Part shown: one piece after another, positions 9,618 through 17,799 of the stretch | How positions within the stretch are numbered: position 1 is the first letter of the stretch | Layout of the letters: each line of letters opens with the position of its first letter | Source of the DNA: an uncultured Sphingobacteriia bacterium | GTDB lineage: Bacteria; Bacteroidota; Bacteroidia; Chitinophagales; Chitinophagaceae | DNA: 23,163 bases | Reading direction: 5' to 3' | Assembly (NCBI GenBank): GCA_945957225.1 | Contig: CAMFKK010000008.1 | Location: forward strand, 1 to 23,163 | Program-made: the position numbers and the translations under genes | Notes under the pieces: model-generated | Databases searched by the model: none | What the model was told of the DNA's origin: nothing | What the model saw: only the letters and a program-made list of their open reading frames with translations

Positions 9618-11039
9618 ATGAAGCCCTTTTTAGACGAGCATTTTCTGTTACAAAATAAAACAGCAGAGAAACTCTACCATGATTATGCCAAGCAGATGCC
9701 TGTGATTGATTATCACTGTCACCTGCCACCGCAACAAATTGCAGAAAACCATTCTTTTCAAAATATTACCCAAGCATGGTTATATGGTGACCACTATAAA
9801 TGGCGTGCTATGCGTACCAATGGCGTGCACGAATCTTATTGCACGGGTAACCAACCTGACCAAGATAAGTTTGAAAAATGGGCTGCTACTGTTCCATACA
9901 CTTTGCGCAATCCCTTGTATCACTGGACCCATTTGGAATTACAGCGCTATTTTGGTATCACAGATATTTTAAATGCAGATTCAGCCAAATTGGTATATGA
10001 AACTGCCTCTAACCTGATCAAAACACCAGAATATTCTGTACAGAATTTATTGCGCAAAATGAATGTGGCATTGGTTTGTACCACTGATGATCCTGTTGAC
10101 GATTTGCGCTACCACAAGCAATTAAAAGAACAGGGCTTTGAAATTCCTATTCTGCCTGCATTCCGTCCGGATAATGCCATGAACGTGGTGAATCCAGAAC
10201 AGTTTAATGCTTACTTACAAAAACTGCAAGCAAGCACCAATATTTCTATTTCTTCCTTTGATGACTATCTCTATGCCTTGCAAAACAGACATGACTTTTT
10301 TGCAGAAGCAGGATGTGGTGTTTCAGATCATGGATTAGAAGAGATTTACGCAGAAGATTTTACGGGTTCTGAAATTGATAGCATCTTTAATAAAATTCAT
10401 TCTGGAAAAGCATTGAATGAAACCGAGCAACTAAAATTCAAATCGGCCATGCTCTTGCATTTTGCGGAATGGGATCATGAGAAGGGATGGGTACAGCAAT
10501 TTCATTTGGGGGCATTGCGTAATAATAATGCAAGAATGATGCAGCAATTAGGTCCTGACACTGGGTGGGATTCAATTGGCGATTTTCAACAAGGAAGAGC
10601 TTTAGCCAAATTTCTTAATAAATTGGATACTGGGAATACCTTGGCCAAAACCATTCTGTATAATTTGAATCCAGCTGACAACGAATTAATGGCCACCATG
10701 ATTGGTAATTTCAATGATGGTTCAAGTGCTGGTAAAATTCAATATGGTTCAGCTTGGTGGTTCTTGGATCAGAAAGACGGTATGGTGAAGCAGATGAACG
10801 CATTATCCAATATGGGCTTATTGAGCCGTTTTGTTGGCATGCTCACTGATTCCAGAAGCTTCTTATCCTTCCCTAGACACGAGTATTTTAGAAGGTTATT
10901 GTGTAATTTGTTTGGCTCAGAAATTGAAAGTGGTGAATTGCCCAATGATATTGTATGGGTAGGTGCTGTGATTCAAGATATCTGTTACAGGAATGCACAG
11001 AACTATTTTGGATGGAAGGGAATTACCCCAAACGTATAG
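9618..11039 (+). CDS. uxaC: Glucuronate/galacturonate isomerase
   Basis: Isomerises D-galacturonate to D-tagaturonate (and D-glucuronate to fructuronate), the first cytoplasmic step. I chose the ATG at 9618, which gives MKPFLDEHFLL and 473 residues, matching the family start and length (~470). An upstream in-frame GTG at 9558 would overlap uxaA by 14 bases and add 20 residues of poor character. Visible family blocks are DYHCHL with His33/His35 (amidohydrolase-like metal ligands), TTDDP, and TDSRSFLSFPRHEYFRRLLC near the C terminus. It lies 46 bases after uxaA and is the last gene before a hairpin terminator, so it probably closes the first operon. A LacI-type operator candidate begins two bases after its stop. 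Confidence 0.93.
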   Translation: MKPFLDEHFLLQNKTAEKLYHDYAKQMPVIDYHCHLPPQQIAENHSFQNITQAWLYGDHYKWRAMRTNGVHESYCTGNQPDQDKFEKWAATVPYTLRNPLYHWTHLELQRYFGITDILNADSAKLVYETASNLIKTPEYSVQNLLRKMNVALVCTTDDPVDDLRYHKQLKEQGFEIPILPAFRPDNAMNVVNPEQFNAYLQKLQASTNISISSFDDYLYALQNRHDFFAEAGCGVSDHGLEEIYAEDFTGSEIDSIFNKIHSGKALNETEQLKFKSAMLLHFAEWDHEKGWVQQFHLGALRNNNARMMQQLGPDTGWDSIGDFQQGRALAKFLNKLDTGNTLAKTILYNLNPADNELMATMIGNFNDGSSAGKIQYGSAWWFLDQKDGMVKQMNALSNMGLLSRFVGMLTDSRSFLSFPRHEYFRRLLCNLFGSEIESGELPNDIVWVGAVIQDICYRNAQNYFGWKGITPNV

Positions 11040-11041
11040 AC

Positions 11042-11057
11042 ACGCAAACGATAACGT
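11042..11057 (+). promoter_or_regulatory. Candidate LacI-family operator (site B)
   Basis: The 16 bases ACGCAAACGATAACGT match 14 of 16 positions of the palindrome at 17051-17066. The ACG...CGT ends and central CG are characteristic of LacI/GalR-family operators. It lies just after the uxaC stop, ahead of the terminator hairpin and 93 bases upstream of kduD. It is less symmetric than the other site. Function is inferred from the shared sequence and from the shared pathway of the flanking genes. Confidence 0.55.
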
Positions 11058-11069
11058 AAATATTCTTTT

Positions 11070-11103
11070 CAAAAGCTCTCATCTGAGGGCTTTTGAGCTT
11101 TCT
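11070..11103 (+). terminator. Rho-independent terminator after uxaC
   Basis: CAAAAGCTCTC (11070-11080) and GAGGGCTTTTG (11085-11095) form an 11-bp stem with one G.U pair, around an ATCT loop, followed by AGCTTTCT. The 3' tract is T-rich but not a pure run, so termination may be partial. It separates the pectinase-uxa operon from kduD. Confidence 0.7.
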
Positions 11104-11109
11104 AGGGAT

Positions 11110-11117
11110 TAACTTTG
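11110..11117 (+). promoter_or_regulatory. Candidate Bacteroidota -7 promoter element for kduD
   Basis: TAACTTTG fits the Bacteroidota sigma-ABfr -7 consensus TAnnTTTG exactly and lies 33 bases before the kduD start. No convincing TTTG element was found 19-21 bases upstream, so this is only a candidate. Its position just after the terminator and downstream of operator site B would suit a regulated promoter. Confidence 0.35.
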
Positions 11118-11150
11118 TCTGCACCAGTATTTTAGGACTAAATTTAAGCT

Positions 11151-11921
11151 ATGTTAACACCCGCATTATTTGAATTAAAGGGTAAGATTGCCCTTGTAAC
11201 AGGTTGTAATAAAGGCATTGGAAAAGCCATGGCCATTTCATTAGCTGAGGCTGGTGCCGATATCATCGGCGTCTCTGGATCACTTGCAGCAAGTGGAAGT
11301 GAAATTGAATTGGCTGTAACGGCATTGGGCAGAAAATTTTATGCCTATCAAGCAAATTTGAGTGAAAGAACGGCACTTTTAGCATTTGTTGAGAAAGTAC
11401 AAACAGCACATCCATTGATAGATATCTTGGTTAATAATGCAGGAACTATTATGCGTAAACCTGCAGCAGAACACCCAGATGAATTTTGGGATCAGGTGTT
11501 GGCGCTCAATCTGGATGCTCCCTTTATTTTGGCCAGAGAGTTTGGAAAAAAAATGATTGAACGTGGATCTGGCAAAATCATTTTCACCTGCTCCTTATTA
11601 AGTTTTCAAGGTGGCATCAATGTACCAGGCTATGCCGCAAGCAAAGGTGCTTTGAGTAGTTTGGTGAAAGCTTTAAGTAATGAATGGGCTTCTAAAGGGG
11701 TGCAAGTTAATGGCATCGCCCCCGGCTATATTGCCACTGATAATACAGAAGCTTTGCGCAATGACACAGAAAGAAGTAAAACCATTTTAGATAGAATTCC
11801 TGCAGGGCGATGGGGGCAGATTGAAGACTTTAAAGGTCCTACTGTATTCTTAGCATCCGCTGCATCTGATTATGTAAGCGGAACCATTCTAACTGTTGAT
11901 GGTGGATGGATGGGGAGATAA
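11151..11921 (+). CDS. kduD: 2-dehydro-3-deoxy-D-gluconate 5-dehydrogenase (SDR family)
   Basis: A cytoplasmic short-chain dehydrogenase that reduces 2,5-diketo-3-deoxygluconate, produced by KduI, to KDG. The classical SDR features are all present: the nucleotide-binding TGCNKGIG (17-24), NNAG (95-98), catalytic Ser148, and Tyr161 and Lys165 in YAASK. The start matches typical KduD (FELKGKIALVTG), and the end DGGWMGR is characteristic of the family. The length of 256 residues is standard. SDR substrate calls are weak on sequence alone, but kduI lies immediately downstream, which makes KduD the best reading. Gluconate 5-dehydrogenase is the main alternative. The gene is separated from kduI by an unusual repeat tract. 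Confidence 0.87.
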   Translation: MLTPALFELKGKIALVTGCNKGIGKAMAISLAEAGADIIGVSGSLAASGSEIELAVTALGRKFYAYQANLSERTALLAFVEKVQTAHPLIDILVNNAGTIMRKPAAEHPDEFWDQVLALNLDAPFILAREFGKKMIERGSGKIIFTCSLLSFQGGINVPGYAASKGALSSLVKALSNEWASKGVQVNGIAPGYIATDNTEALRNDTERSKTILDRIPAGRWGQIEDFKGPTVFLASAASDYVSGTILTVDGGWMGR

Positions 11922-12060
<139 letters not shown>

Positions 12061-12091
12061 TAAATAAATAAGTATTCTAAAACTTGACCAA

Positions 12092-12922
12092 ATGCAAATT
12101 AGATTTCAAAATAGCCCCAAAGAAGTAAAGGGCATGACCACGGCAGAATTGCGTGAGAATTTTTTAGTACAATCCTTGATGCAGGCAGATCATTTGGAAT
12201 TGGTGTATTCACATTATGACCGCGTGATAGTGGGTGGTGTGAAGCCCGTAAATACTGCTGTGCCATTAAAAGTGGAAGAAGAATTAAAAGCCAATTATTT
12301 TTTAGAAAGAAGGGAATTGGGCATTATCAATGTGGGTGGAGATGGAACTGTTGTAGCAGATGGCGTTAGTTATGAATTGTCCAAATTGGATTGTTTGTAC
12401 TTGGGTAAAGGAACCCAAGAGGTTAGCTTCTCAAGCAAGAATGCTGCAAGCCCTGCAGACTTCTTTTTAATGTCAACTCCAGCGCATGCCGCATATCCCA
12501 ATACTTTGATGACCAAGGAAGCTGCCGCCCCAGTAGCCATGGGAGAAACAGCAACTGCCAACAAAAGAACCATTTATAAATACATCCATCTAGATGGTAT
12601 CAAGAGTTGTCAATTGGTGATGGGTTTAACCGTTTTAGAGGAAGGTAGTGTTTGGAATTCAGTTCCACCACATACGCATACGCGAAGAATGGAAGTCTAT
12701 TTCTATTTTGACTTACCAGCACAACATCGTGTATTCCATCTAATGGGAGAGCCTCAAGAAACCAGACATTTGGTGATGGCCAATCATGAAGCTGTGATTT
12801 CTGCACCATGGTCTGTTCATTGCGGACCTGGTACTACTAATTATGGATTTATCTGGGCCATGGCTGGTGAAAACCAAGTCTTCTCCGATATGGATCCTGT
12901 GGCTATAGCAGAGATGAAATAG
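12092..12922 (+). CDS. kduI: 5-keto-4-deoxyuronate isomerase
   Basis: Isomerises 5-keto-4-deoxyuronate (the ring-opened product of GH105 and lyase action) to 2,5-diketo-3-deoxygluconate. It is a zinc-dependent cupin. The metal ligands are visible as His194 and His196 in HTHTRRMEVYFYF, Glu201 in the same block, and His243 in SVHCGPG. This is the same spacing as the E. coli KduI ligands, offset by two residues. The 276-residue length is typical. The N terminus (MQIRFQNSPKEVKGM) aligns with the usual family start. It follows the repeat tract by 31 bases and precedes a KDG kinase-like gene by 16 bases, so kduI and the kinase form a short transcription unit. Confidence 0.95.
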   Translation: MQIRFQNSPKEVKGMTTAELRENFLVQSLMQADHLELVYSHYDRVIVGGVKPVNTAVPLKVEEELKANYFLERRELGIINVGGDGTVVADGVSYELSKLDCLYLGKGTQEVSFSSKNAASPADFFLMSTPAHAAYPNTLMTKEAAAPVAMGETATANKRTIYKYIHLDGIKSCQLVMGLTVLEEGSVWNSVPPHTHTRRMEVYFYFDLPAQHRVFHLMGEPQETRHLVMANHEAVISAPWSVHCGPGTTNYGFIWAMAGENQVFSDMDPVAIAEMK

Positions 12923-12938
12923 TGTATAATCTATACTA

Positions 12939-13946
12939 ATGAATAAGGTTTTGTGTATGGGTGAATTGCTTTTACGCATTTCACCCTCATCAACAAAAGA
13001 CGCCAGGCAAAAACAACCCATGAAATTATTTGTGGGTGGGGCGGAAGCCAATGTAGCCACGGCTTTGGCCGGATGGAATATACCTGTGCGTTATTGCACC
13101 GTCTTGCCTGATAATTTCATGAGTCAATACGTGATTCAATACTTAGACGCTAGGCATATTGATACCAGTGCCATTATGCTAGCAGGCAACCGTATTGGAT
13201 TATACTATTTAGAAACTGGTGCCGATATAAAGGGTGGTGTTGTCTATGACAGAGAACGTTCTTCTTTCTCAGAATTAAAACCCGGCATGATTGATTGGGA
13301 AACTATTTTTGAAGGGGTGAATTGGTTTCATTTTACGGCCATCAGCCCAGCATTAAATCAATCCATTGCCGATGTTTGTTTGGAAGCATTACAAGTTGCA
13401 GCTAGAAAAGGGTTGCAAATTTCTGTAGACCTCAACTATAGATCCAAACTTTGGAAATACGGAAAAGACCCCAAAGAAGTCATGCCTCAGCTTGTCCAAT
13501 ATTGCACGGTGATTATGGGAAATATTTGGAGTGCCAATAGTTTATTGGGGATTCCTGTTGATGAACAGATTCATAGTCATAAAAGCAAAGATGCTTATTT
13601 AAACCATGCTACAAATACTTCACTGGCTATAATGGAGCAATTTCCCCAATGCAAAGCTGTAGCCAATACCTATAGGTTTGATAGCAATGAAGAACAGATC
13701 TTATACTATACCACCTTACAATTGGGCAATCAATCCTATGCATCCAAAGAATTTACCTGTAAAGGAGTGGTAGATAGGTCAGGTAGTGGGGACTGTTTTA
13801 TGGCCGGATTAATTTATGGATTTCATGTTCACCAAAATGATCCACAAGAACTATTGAACTATGCCGCCGCCGCTGCTTTTGGTAAACTCCAAGAACAGGG
13901 CGACGCCACAGAACAAGAAGTGCTTCAGGTAGAAGCCGGGTTCTAA
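12939..13946 (+). CDS. PfkB-family sugar kinase, KDG kinase-like (paralogue 1)
   Basis: A ribokinase-family kinase of 335 residues. The N terminus has LCMGELLLRISP, followed by FVGGAEANVATALAGW (the GG substrate-binding region). The C-terminal signature DRSGSGDCFMAG contains the catalytic Asp285. Placement 16 bases after kduI points to phosphorylation of 2-keto-3-deoxygluconate to KDPG. A second, more canonical KDG kinase gene lies at 15905-16930. This copy differs in having Ser-Gly-Ser-Gly-Asp-Cys rather than Val-Gly-Ser-Gly-Asp-Ser around the active site, and a divergent 190-250 region. It may be a redundant KDG kinase or have shifted towards a related keto-deoxy sugar acid. It converges on the next gene with only four bases between stops. 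Confidence 0.85.
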   Translation: MNKVLCMGELLLRISPSSTKDARQKQPMKLFVGGAEANVATALAGWNIPVRYCTVLPDNFMSQYVIQYLDARHIDTSAIMLAGNRIGLYYLETGADIKGGVVYDRERSSFSELKPGMIDWETIFEGVNWFHFTAISPALNQSIADVCLEALQVAARKGLQISVDLNYRSKLWKYGKDPKEVMPQLVQYCTVIMGNIWSANSLLGIPVDEQIHSHKSKDAYLNHATNTSLAIMEQFPQCKAVANTYRFDSNEEQILYYTTLQLGNQSYASKEFTCKGVVDRSGSGDCFMAGLIYGFHVHQNDPQELLNYAAAAAFGKLQEQGDATEQEVLQVEAGF

Positions 13947-13950
13947 TCAA

Positions 13951-14448
13951 TTATTTGGGCATTTTTAAAACAGGGTTACTCTTTTGTGATGCTTCAACTA
14001 CATTTACATTTTCTGCTGCTGTCAATAGCCATTTGCCAGACTTTTTTACATAAACCAAGGTGGCAAGGTCATCACCTTCTGGTACTTGATTCCCACTGGG
14101 CGTAGTAAATGCCCCAGTTCTCCAAGATAAGTGTACAATGGCAACATCGGAGGTGATAAAGCGAATATTTACGGCATTCTTCTTTAGAGAAGTGTTTTTG
14201 AAAATGGTTTTATGATAGACTTGATGTGCATATTCCACTTCTTTTCTACCCTTCCACCACATACCCTTAATATTGACCCAGTCACAATCTTCTGTGGCAT
14301 AATTGGCCATATCAGAATAATCGTGTTTTAACCAACTGCCAATAAGTTCGTCTACTTTTTGTTCAATGGCTTTGGCATTGGCATTTTTGTTTTGAGCTAC
14401 TGCAACAAAAGGCAATAAGTAAGCGGAAATGATCAGAATCTTTTTCAT
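13951..14448 (-). CDS. Secreted SnoaL-like (SgcJ/DUF4440, NTF2-fold) protein
   Basis: A small exported protein of 165 residues with an NTF2-like domain. I chose the ATG at 14448 because it gives MKKILIISAYLLPFVAVAQ, a clear signal peptide. A longer frame to 14505 would add 19 unlikely residues before it. The mature region contains EQKVDELIGSWLKHDYSDM, YATEDCDWVNIKGMWWKGR and a C-terminal KSGKWLLTAAENVNV strand, as in the SgcJ/EcaC and DUF4440 families. Its substrate and function are unknown. It lies 63 bases downstream of the AraC-family gene on the same strand and may be co-transcribed with it. It has no evident part in pectin use. Confidence 0.75.
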   Translation of the reverse strand: MKKILIISAYLLPFVAVAQNKNANAKAIEQKVDELIGSWLKHDYSDMANYATEDCDWVNIKGMWWKGRKEVEYAHQVYHKTIFKNTSLKKNAVNIRFITSDVAIVHLSWRTGAFTTPSGNQVPEGDDLATLVYVKKSGKWLLTAAENVNVVEASQKSNPVLKMPK

Positions 14449-14511
14449 TGTTTTTATTTCAAAGCTATCCTGATACAAATGGTAGAAATAGTATAAAAAC
14501 GACATTTTTAT

Positions 14512-15336
14512 CTAAACCCTATTCCTAGGATTAAAGGGCATTTCTAGTAATGCCTGTTCAATTTGTTTGGGATTCACTGCGGCAAATTCTTTGAAATCTC
14601 TTATCAAATGCATTTGGTCAAAGTAACCGGTTTGGTGAGCAATAGATGTCCAACTTTGATTGGGTTGGTTTTCTTTTAAAATCCAAGCATTGGAAAATCG
14701 AATCAATCTAGCATAAAATTTGGGAGAAAGACCAATACGTTGTTTAAACTGGCGTTCAAATTGTCTAAGACTCAAACAAGCATCTGCTGCTGCTTTGTCC
14801 ATACTCATCAATCCGCCAGAGAGAATCATTTGTTGGAAAATATGGTCAATGGGTAATTTTTCTTTGAGTCTATTGCTGAATTTGAGTAATGCCATTTCAA
14901 TTTGTTCTACCATCAAAGTCATGTTTGCGGCTTCCCAAATTTGCTCGGTTAATTCATTAATTAAATTTCCCAGAAAGTCAGTGGCATTAAATGCTTCTAC
15001 CTGTAATAATTCTTGCATGGGGATACCTAGTAAACGGTACAAACCTCCTGGTTGAAAAGAGACTTTGATCACATAGTGCTGGTGACCTAGTTGGAGTTTT
15101 ACTGTATTGGTTTGTGGTCCAACCAAACAGCAAGTGTATAAGCGTAAATGTTTATTGGCTGATATATAATTGGCATCAACAGGGTCTTGCGGATAAAAAA
15201 ACAAACATTGTTCGGGAAGTGGTGGTAATAAGATACTAGGCGCTGGTTGATCACTAGGAAAATCGGTATGGAAAACCATAAAATGGTTTACCAATTCTTT
15301 CAAAGCAGGTCTTGGTTGAATAAATACCGGTTGCAT
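14512..15336 (-). CDS. AraC-family transcriptional regulator
   Basis: A 274-residue regulator. Residues ~1-150 resemble the DUF6597-type N-terminal sensor domain found in Bacteroidota AraC proteins (FIQPRPALKELVNHFMVF, PPLPEQCLFFYP, VSFQPGGLYRLLGIP). The C-terminal ~100 residues form the two helix-turn-helix DNA-binding domain (ACLSLRQFERQFKQRIGLSPKFYARLIRF, then IAHQTGYFDQMHLIRDFKEFAAVNPKQI). It is soluble, with no membrane sensor. A terminator separates it from the upstream yhcH/kdgK unit, so it has its own promoter. Adjacency to the SnoaL-like gene suggests that gene is its target. Control of the pectin genes is possible but unsupported. Confidence 0.88.
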   Translation of the reverse strand: MQPVFIQPRPALKELVNHFMVFHTDFPSDQPAPSILLPPLPEQCLFFYPQDPVDANYISANKHLRLYTCCLVGPQTNTVKLQLGHQHYVIKVSFQPGGLYRLLGIPMQELLQVEAFNATDFLGNLINELTEQIWEAANMTLMVEQIEMALLKFSNRLKEKLPIDHIFQQMILSGGLMSMDKAAADACLSLRQFERQFKQRIGLSPKFYARLIRFSNAWILKENQPNQSWTSIAHQTGYFDQMHLIRDFKEFAAVNPKQIEQALLEMPFNPRNRV

Positions 15337-15374
15337 ACACGGGATAATTGCTGTAACAAGATACGATTATCCTC

Positions 15375-15414
15375 AAAAAAAATCGCACCCTGTACCGCTA
15401 TGTACAAGGTGCGA
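15375..15414 (-). terminator. Strong rho-independent terminator after the yhcH-family gene
   Basis: Read on the minus strand, TCGCACCTTGTAC pairs with GTACAGGGTGCGA (13 bp with one G.U) around an ATAGCG loop. It is followed immediately by eight T. The arms lie at 15402-15414 and 15383-15395. It ends the kdgK2-yhcH transcript 20 bases after the yhcH stop and insulates the AraC gene downstream. Confidence 0.9.
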
Positions 15415-15434
15415 AGCACTCACTGCTATTTAAA

Positions 15435-15887
15435 CTACAAACGAACTTTGATTACTAATTTTTTAATGGCTTCTGTACCAATCATGGGCGCATGTACGTC
15501 TTCTGGATAGAAGATGGCAAACTGTCCATCGGTCAAACCAAAATACATATCTGGTGCGTCATCATAGAATAAAACATCTTTTTCAGGATTGTATTCTCCA
15601 CGTTGCGCTTGACAACTGCTTCTGGGTTTCCAGCCAAGGGTTTCCTTTCCTCTAATGCAAACTTGAATATCAATATGGGCATTATGGCATTCAAATTTTG
15701 CAATACTTGCTTCAGCAGTAGTACCTTCTTTGTCAGAAACAATGCCCCTTAGGTTTTCACCATCAATATCAAATTTGCCCACTTCTAATGCTGCTAAATC
15801 AGTATTGTTGATGAATTCAAATGCTTTTGCAAAATGTGGATGCAATGAAGCGTATTTTGATCCGTTGTTGATGCTATCTACAATCAT
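15435..15887 (-). CDS. YhcH/YjgK/YiaL (DUF386) family cupin protein
   Basis: A 150-residue single-domain protein of the YhcH/YiaL family, a beta-sandwich often found in sugar-acid and sialic-acid catabolic operons. Blocks visible are FECHNAHIDIQVCIRGKETLGW and FAIFYPEDVHAP, which hold the Glu/His residues of the presumed metal site. It begins 17 bases after a KDG kinase gene on the same strand, so the two are almost certainly co-transcribed. The family is proposed to act as sugar anomerases or isomerases, so a supporting role on uronate intermediates fits the context. The exact reaction is unknown. Confidence 0.88.
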   Translation of the reverse strand: MIVDSINNGSKYASLHPHFAKAFEFINNTDLAALEVGKFDIDGENLRGIVSDKEGTTAEASIAKFECHNAHIDIQVCIRGKETLGWKPRSSCQAQRGEYNPEKDVLFYDDAPDMYFGLTDGQFAIFYPEDVHAPMIGTEAIKKLVIKVRL

Positions 15888-15904
15888 GTTATTGTTTTAA
15901 ATAA

Positions 15905-16930
15905 TTAACGTTGTACCCTTCCGCTACCATCACCTTTCATCAATTCTTTCACTTCAGTCAAAGTTGCATGGTTCAAGTCTCCTGGGATAGTATGTTTGAT
16001 GGCAGACGCAGCAACACCAAATTCAGCCGCTTCTGGCATAGGCATACCGCTTAACAATCCAAAGATGAATCCACTAGCAAAAGAATCTCCACTTCCTACA
16101 CGGTCAACAATTCTAACTTCATATTGTCTGGTATGATAGAATTCATTCCCGTCATATACCAAGGCGCTCCATCCATTGTCAGAAGCACTATGGCTTTCAC
16201 GTAAAGTAGAGGCAATGTATTTGAATCCAAATTTTTCCTTCATTTGTTTGAACACGCTCTTATAGCCATCTAGGTTTAATTCGCCCTTAGTAACATCAGT
16301 ACCTTCTGCTTTAAATCCTAATGTGGTGTCTGCGTCTTCTTCATTGCCAATACAAACGTCTACATATTGGCAAAGCTGGGTCATCACTTCTCTAGCTTTT
16401 TCTTTACTCCACAATTTCTTGCGATAGTTAAGGTCAATACTGGTAGTGATGCCTTTTGCTTTGGCCGCTTTTAAAGCAGCAAGTGTTAACTCGGCAGCTT
16501 TATCGCTCAGCGCTGGGGTAATACCTGTGGTATGGAACCAACTAGCACCTTCTAAAATTTTATCAAAGTCAAATTCGCTAATGTCTACATCAGCAATAGA
16601 AGCACCTGCCCTATCATAAATTACTTGAGAAGCACGCATGGAAGCGCCTGTTTCTAAGAAGTATATTCCCAAGCGCTTACCACCACGGGCTATGAATTGG
16701 GTGTCTACACCATATCTACGAATATGGTTAATTGCTGCTTGTCCAAGAGCATTGTCAGGAACTTTGGTCACAAATACACCATCCAATCCGTAATTACTAA
16801 GCGCTACTGCTACGTTTGCTTCACCGCCACCATAAGTAACGTCAAAACTATCGCTTTGTACAAAGCGTTCAAAACCAGGTGTGGAGAGACGCATCATGAT
16901 TTCTCCGAGCGTTACAACTTTTTTAGACAT
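15905..16930 (-). CDS. kdgK: 2-keto-3-deoxygluconate kinase (paralogue 2)
   Basis: A PfkB/ribokinase-family kinase of 341 residues that should convert KDG to 2-keto-3-deoxy-6-phosphogluconate. It has VTLGEIMMRLSTPG at the N terminus, YGGGEANVAVALSNYG, the IYFLETGASMRAS segment typical of KDG kinases, ASTLRES, and DRVGSGDSFASG with catalytic Asp282. It is transcribed divergently from eda, which encodes the next enzyme. The 195-base spacer holds a LacI-type palindrome that could serve both directions. Compared with the paralogue at 12939-13946 this copy is closer to typical KdgK, so I assign the gene symbol here. A YhcH-family gene follows at 17 bases. Confidence 0.92.
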   Translation of the reverse strand: MSKKVVTLGEIMMRLSTPGFERFVQSDSFDVTYGGGEANVAVALSNYGLDGVFVTKVPDNALGQAAINHIRRYGVDTQFIARGGKRLGIYFLETGASMRASQVIYDRAGASIADVDISEFDFDKILEGASWFHTTGITPALSDKAAELTLAALKAAKAKGITTSIDLNYRKKLWSKEKAREVMTQLCQYVDVCIGNEEDADTTLGFKAEGTDVTKGELNLDGYKSVFKQMKEKFGFKYIASTLRESHSASDNGWSALVYDGNEFYHTRQYEVRIVDRVGSGDSFASGFIFGLLSGMPMPEAAEFGVAASAIKHTIPGDLNHATLTEVKELMKGDGSGRVQR

Positions 16931-17049
16931 GTCAATCGTTTTTTAAAAGTGGAGTTTAGGTTGAATCATCTTATCTTCAAAGACTCATTGCGAAGTTGGT
17001 CAATTATCCTTGGCGAGAGAAAAAAACTGGGTTTAAATATGACAAAAAA

Positions 17050-17067
17050 TACGCAAACGATTGCGTA
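17050..17067 (+). promoter_or_regulatory. LacI-family operator palindrome (site A), kdgK/eda divergent region
   Basis: TACGCAAACGATTGCGTA is an 18-base inverted repeat with perfect 7-base arms (TACGCAA/TTGCGTA) and a central CG. It includes the AAnCGnTT core of LacI/GalR-family operators and resembles the E. coli PurR box. It lies 58 bases before eda and 119 bases from the kdgK start on the other strand, and it shares 14 of 16 bases with the site at 11042-11057. No cognate LacI-family gene is in the window, so the regulator is unidentified. Confidence 0.75.
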
Positions 17068-17125
17068 CTAAATTGGGTTATTTTTAGCAATTCAAACTTA
17101 CATTGCCTATCAAAAAAAGAGCCAT

Positions 17126-17794
17126 ATGGAAAAGAAAGCAGCCATCCTTGATTTGATTCCCGAACAAGGTATTTTACCACTTTATTTTTACAAGGATACT
17201 AATGTAAGCATTGGCGTATTAAAAGCTTTGTATGAAGCAGGTATTCGTGCCGTAGAGTATACCAATCGCGGCGCAGCAGCACTCACCAATTTTAAAGAAA
17301 TGCGCAAAGTTTGCGATACTGAGTTAAAAGGGATGTACCTAGGAATTGGTACCATCAAGAACTCAGATATGGCAAAGACATTTATTGATGCTGGTGCCGA
17401 CTATATCATTTCTCCCGGTTTGATAGAATCTGTTGCAAAAACTGCAGACTTGTACAATATGCTTTGGGTGCCTGGTTGTATGACACCATCAGAAATTATT
17501 CAAGCAGAAACCATGGGTGCAAGAATGATTAAACTATTTCCAGGAAATATTTTGGGACCAGGATTTCTTTCTGCTATCAAAGAAATATTTCCAGGTTTAT
17601 TATTTATGCCAACAGGTGGTGTTGAACTAGACAAGGACAATATTGGCGCTTGGTTCAAAGCCGGAGTTTGTGCCGTAGGTATGGGAAGTAAACTAATTAC
17701 CAAACAATTATTAGAAGAACAAAACTATCAGCAAATAGCAACTGATACTGTTAAAGCACTTGAGATCATCAAATCTATCAAATCCCCCAAATAA
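17126..17794 (+). CDS. eda: KDPG/KHG aldolase
   Basis: Cleaves 2-keto-3-deoxy-6-phosphogluconate to pyruvate and glyceraldehyde 3-phosphate, the last step of both uronate branches. It is a class I aldolase TIM barrel of 222 residues. Key elements are GILPLYFY at strand 1, AVEYTNRG with Glu44, GIGTIKN, WVPGCMTPSE, MIKLFPGN with the Schiff-base Lys136, and MPTGGV. The VEYTNRG and LPLYFY segments differ from the proteobacterial EVTLRT/LPVI forms, which I read as a lineage variant and not as loss of function. It starts 58 bases after the LacI-type operator and ends five bases before the hexuronate transporter gene, with which it is co-transcribed. Confidence 0.93.
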   Translation: MEKKAAILDLIPEQGILPLYFYKDTNVSIGVLKALYEAGIRAVEYTNRGAAALTNFKEMRKVCDTELKGMYLGIGTIKNSDMAKTFIDAGADYIISPGLIESVAKTADLYNMLWVPGCMTPSEIIQAETMGARMIKLFPGNILGPGFLSAIKEIFPGLLFMPTGGVELDKDNIGAWFKAGVCAVGMGSKLITKQLLEEQNYQQIATDTVKALEIIKSIKSPK

Positions 17795-17799
17795 GCCTT

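Noticed and set aside
12925..12936. TATAAT-like sequence between kduI and the kinase gene
   Set aside because: Bacteroidota promoters use TAnnTTTG rather than TATAAT, no partner element is seen, and the 16-base gap suggests co-transcription.
16697..17071. 124-residue plus-strand frame across the kdgK start and the divergent spacer
   Set aside because: Overlaps the N-terminal coding part of kdgK in antisense and the operator region; the translated sequence is low in coherent features.
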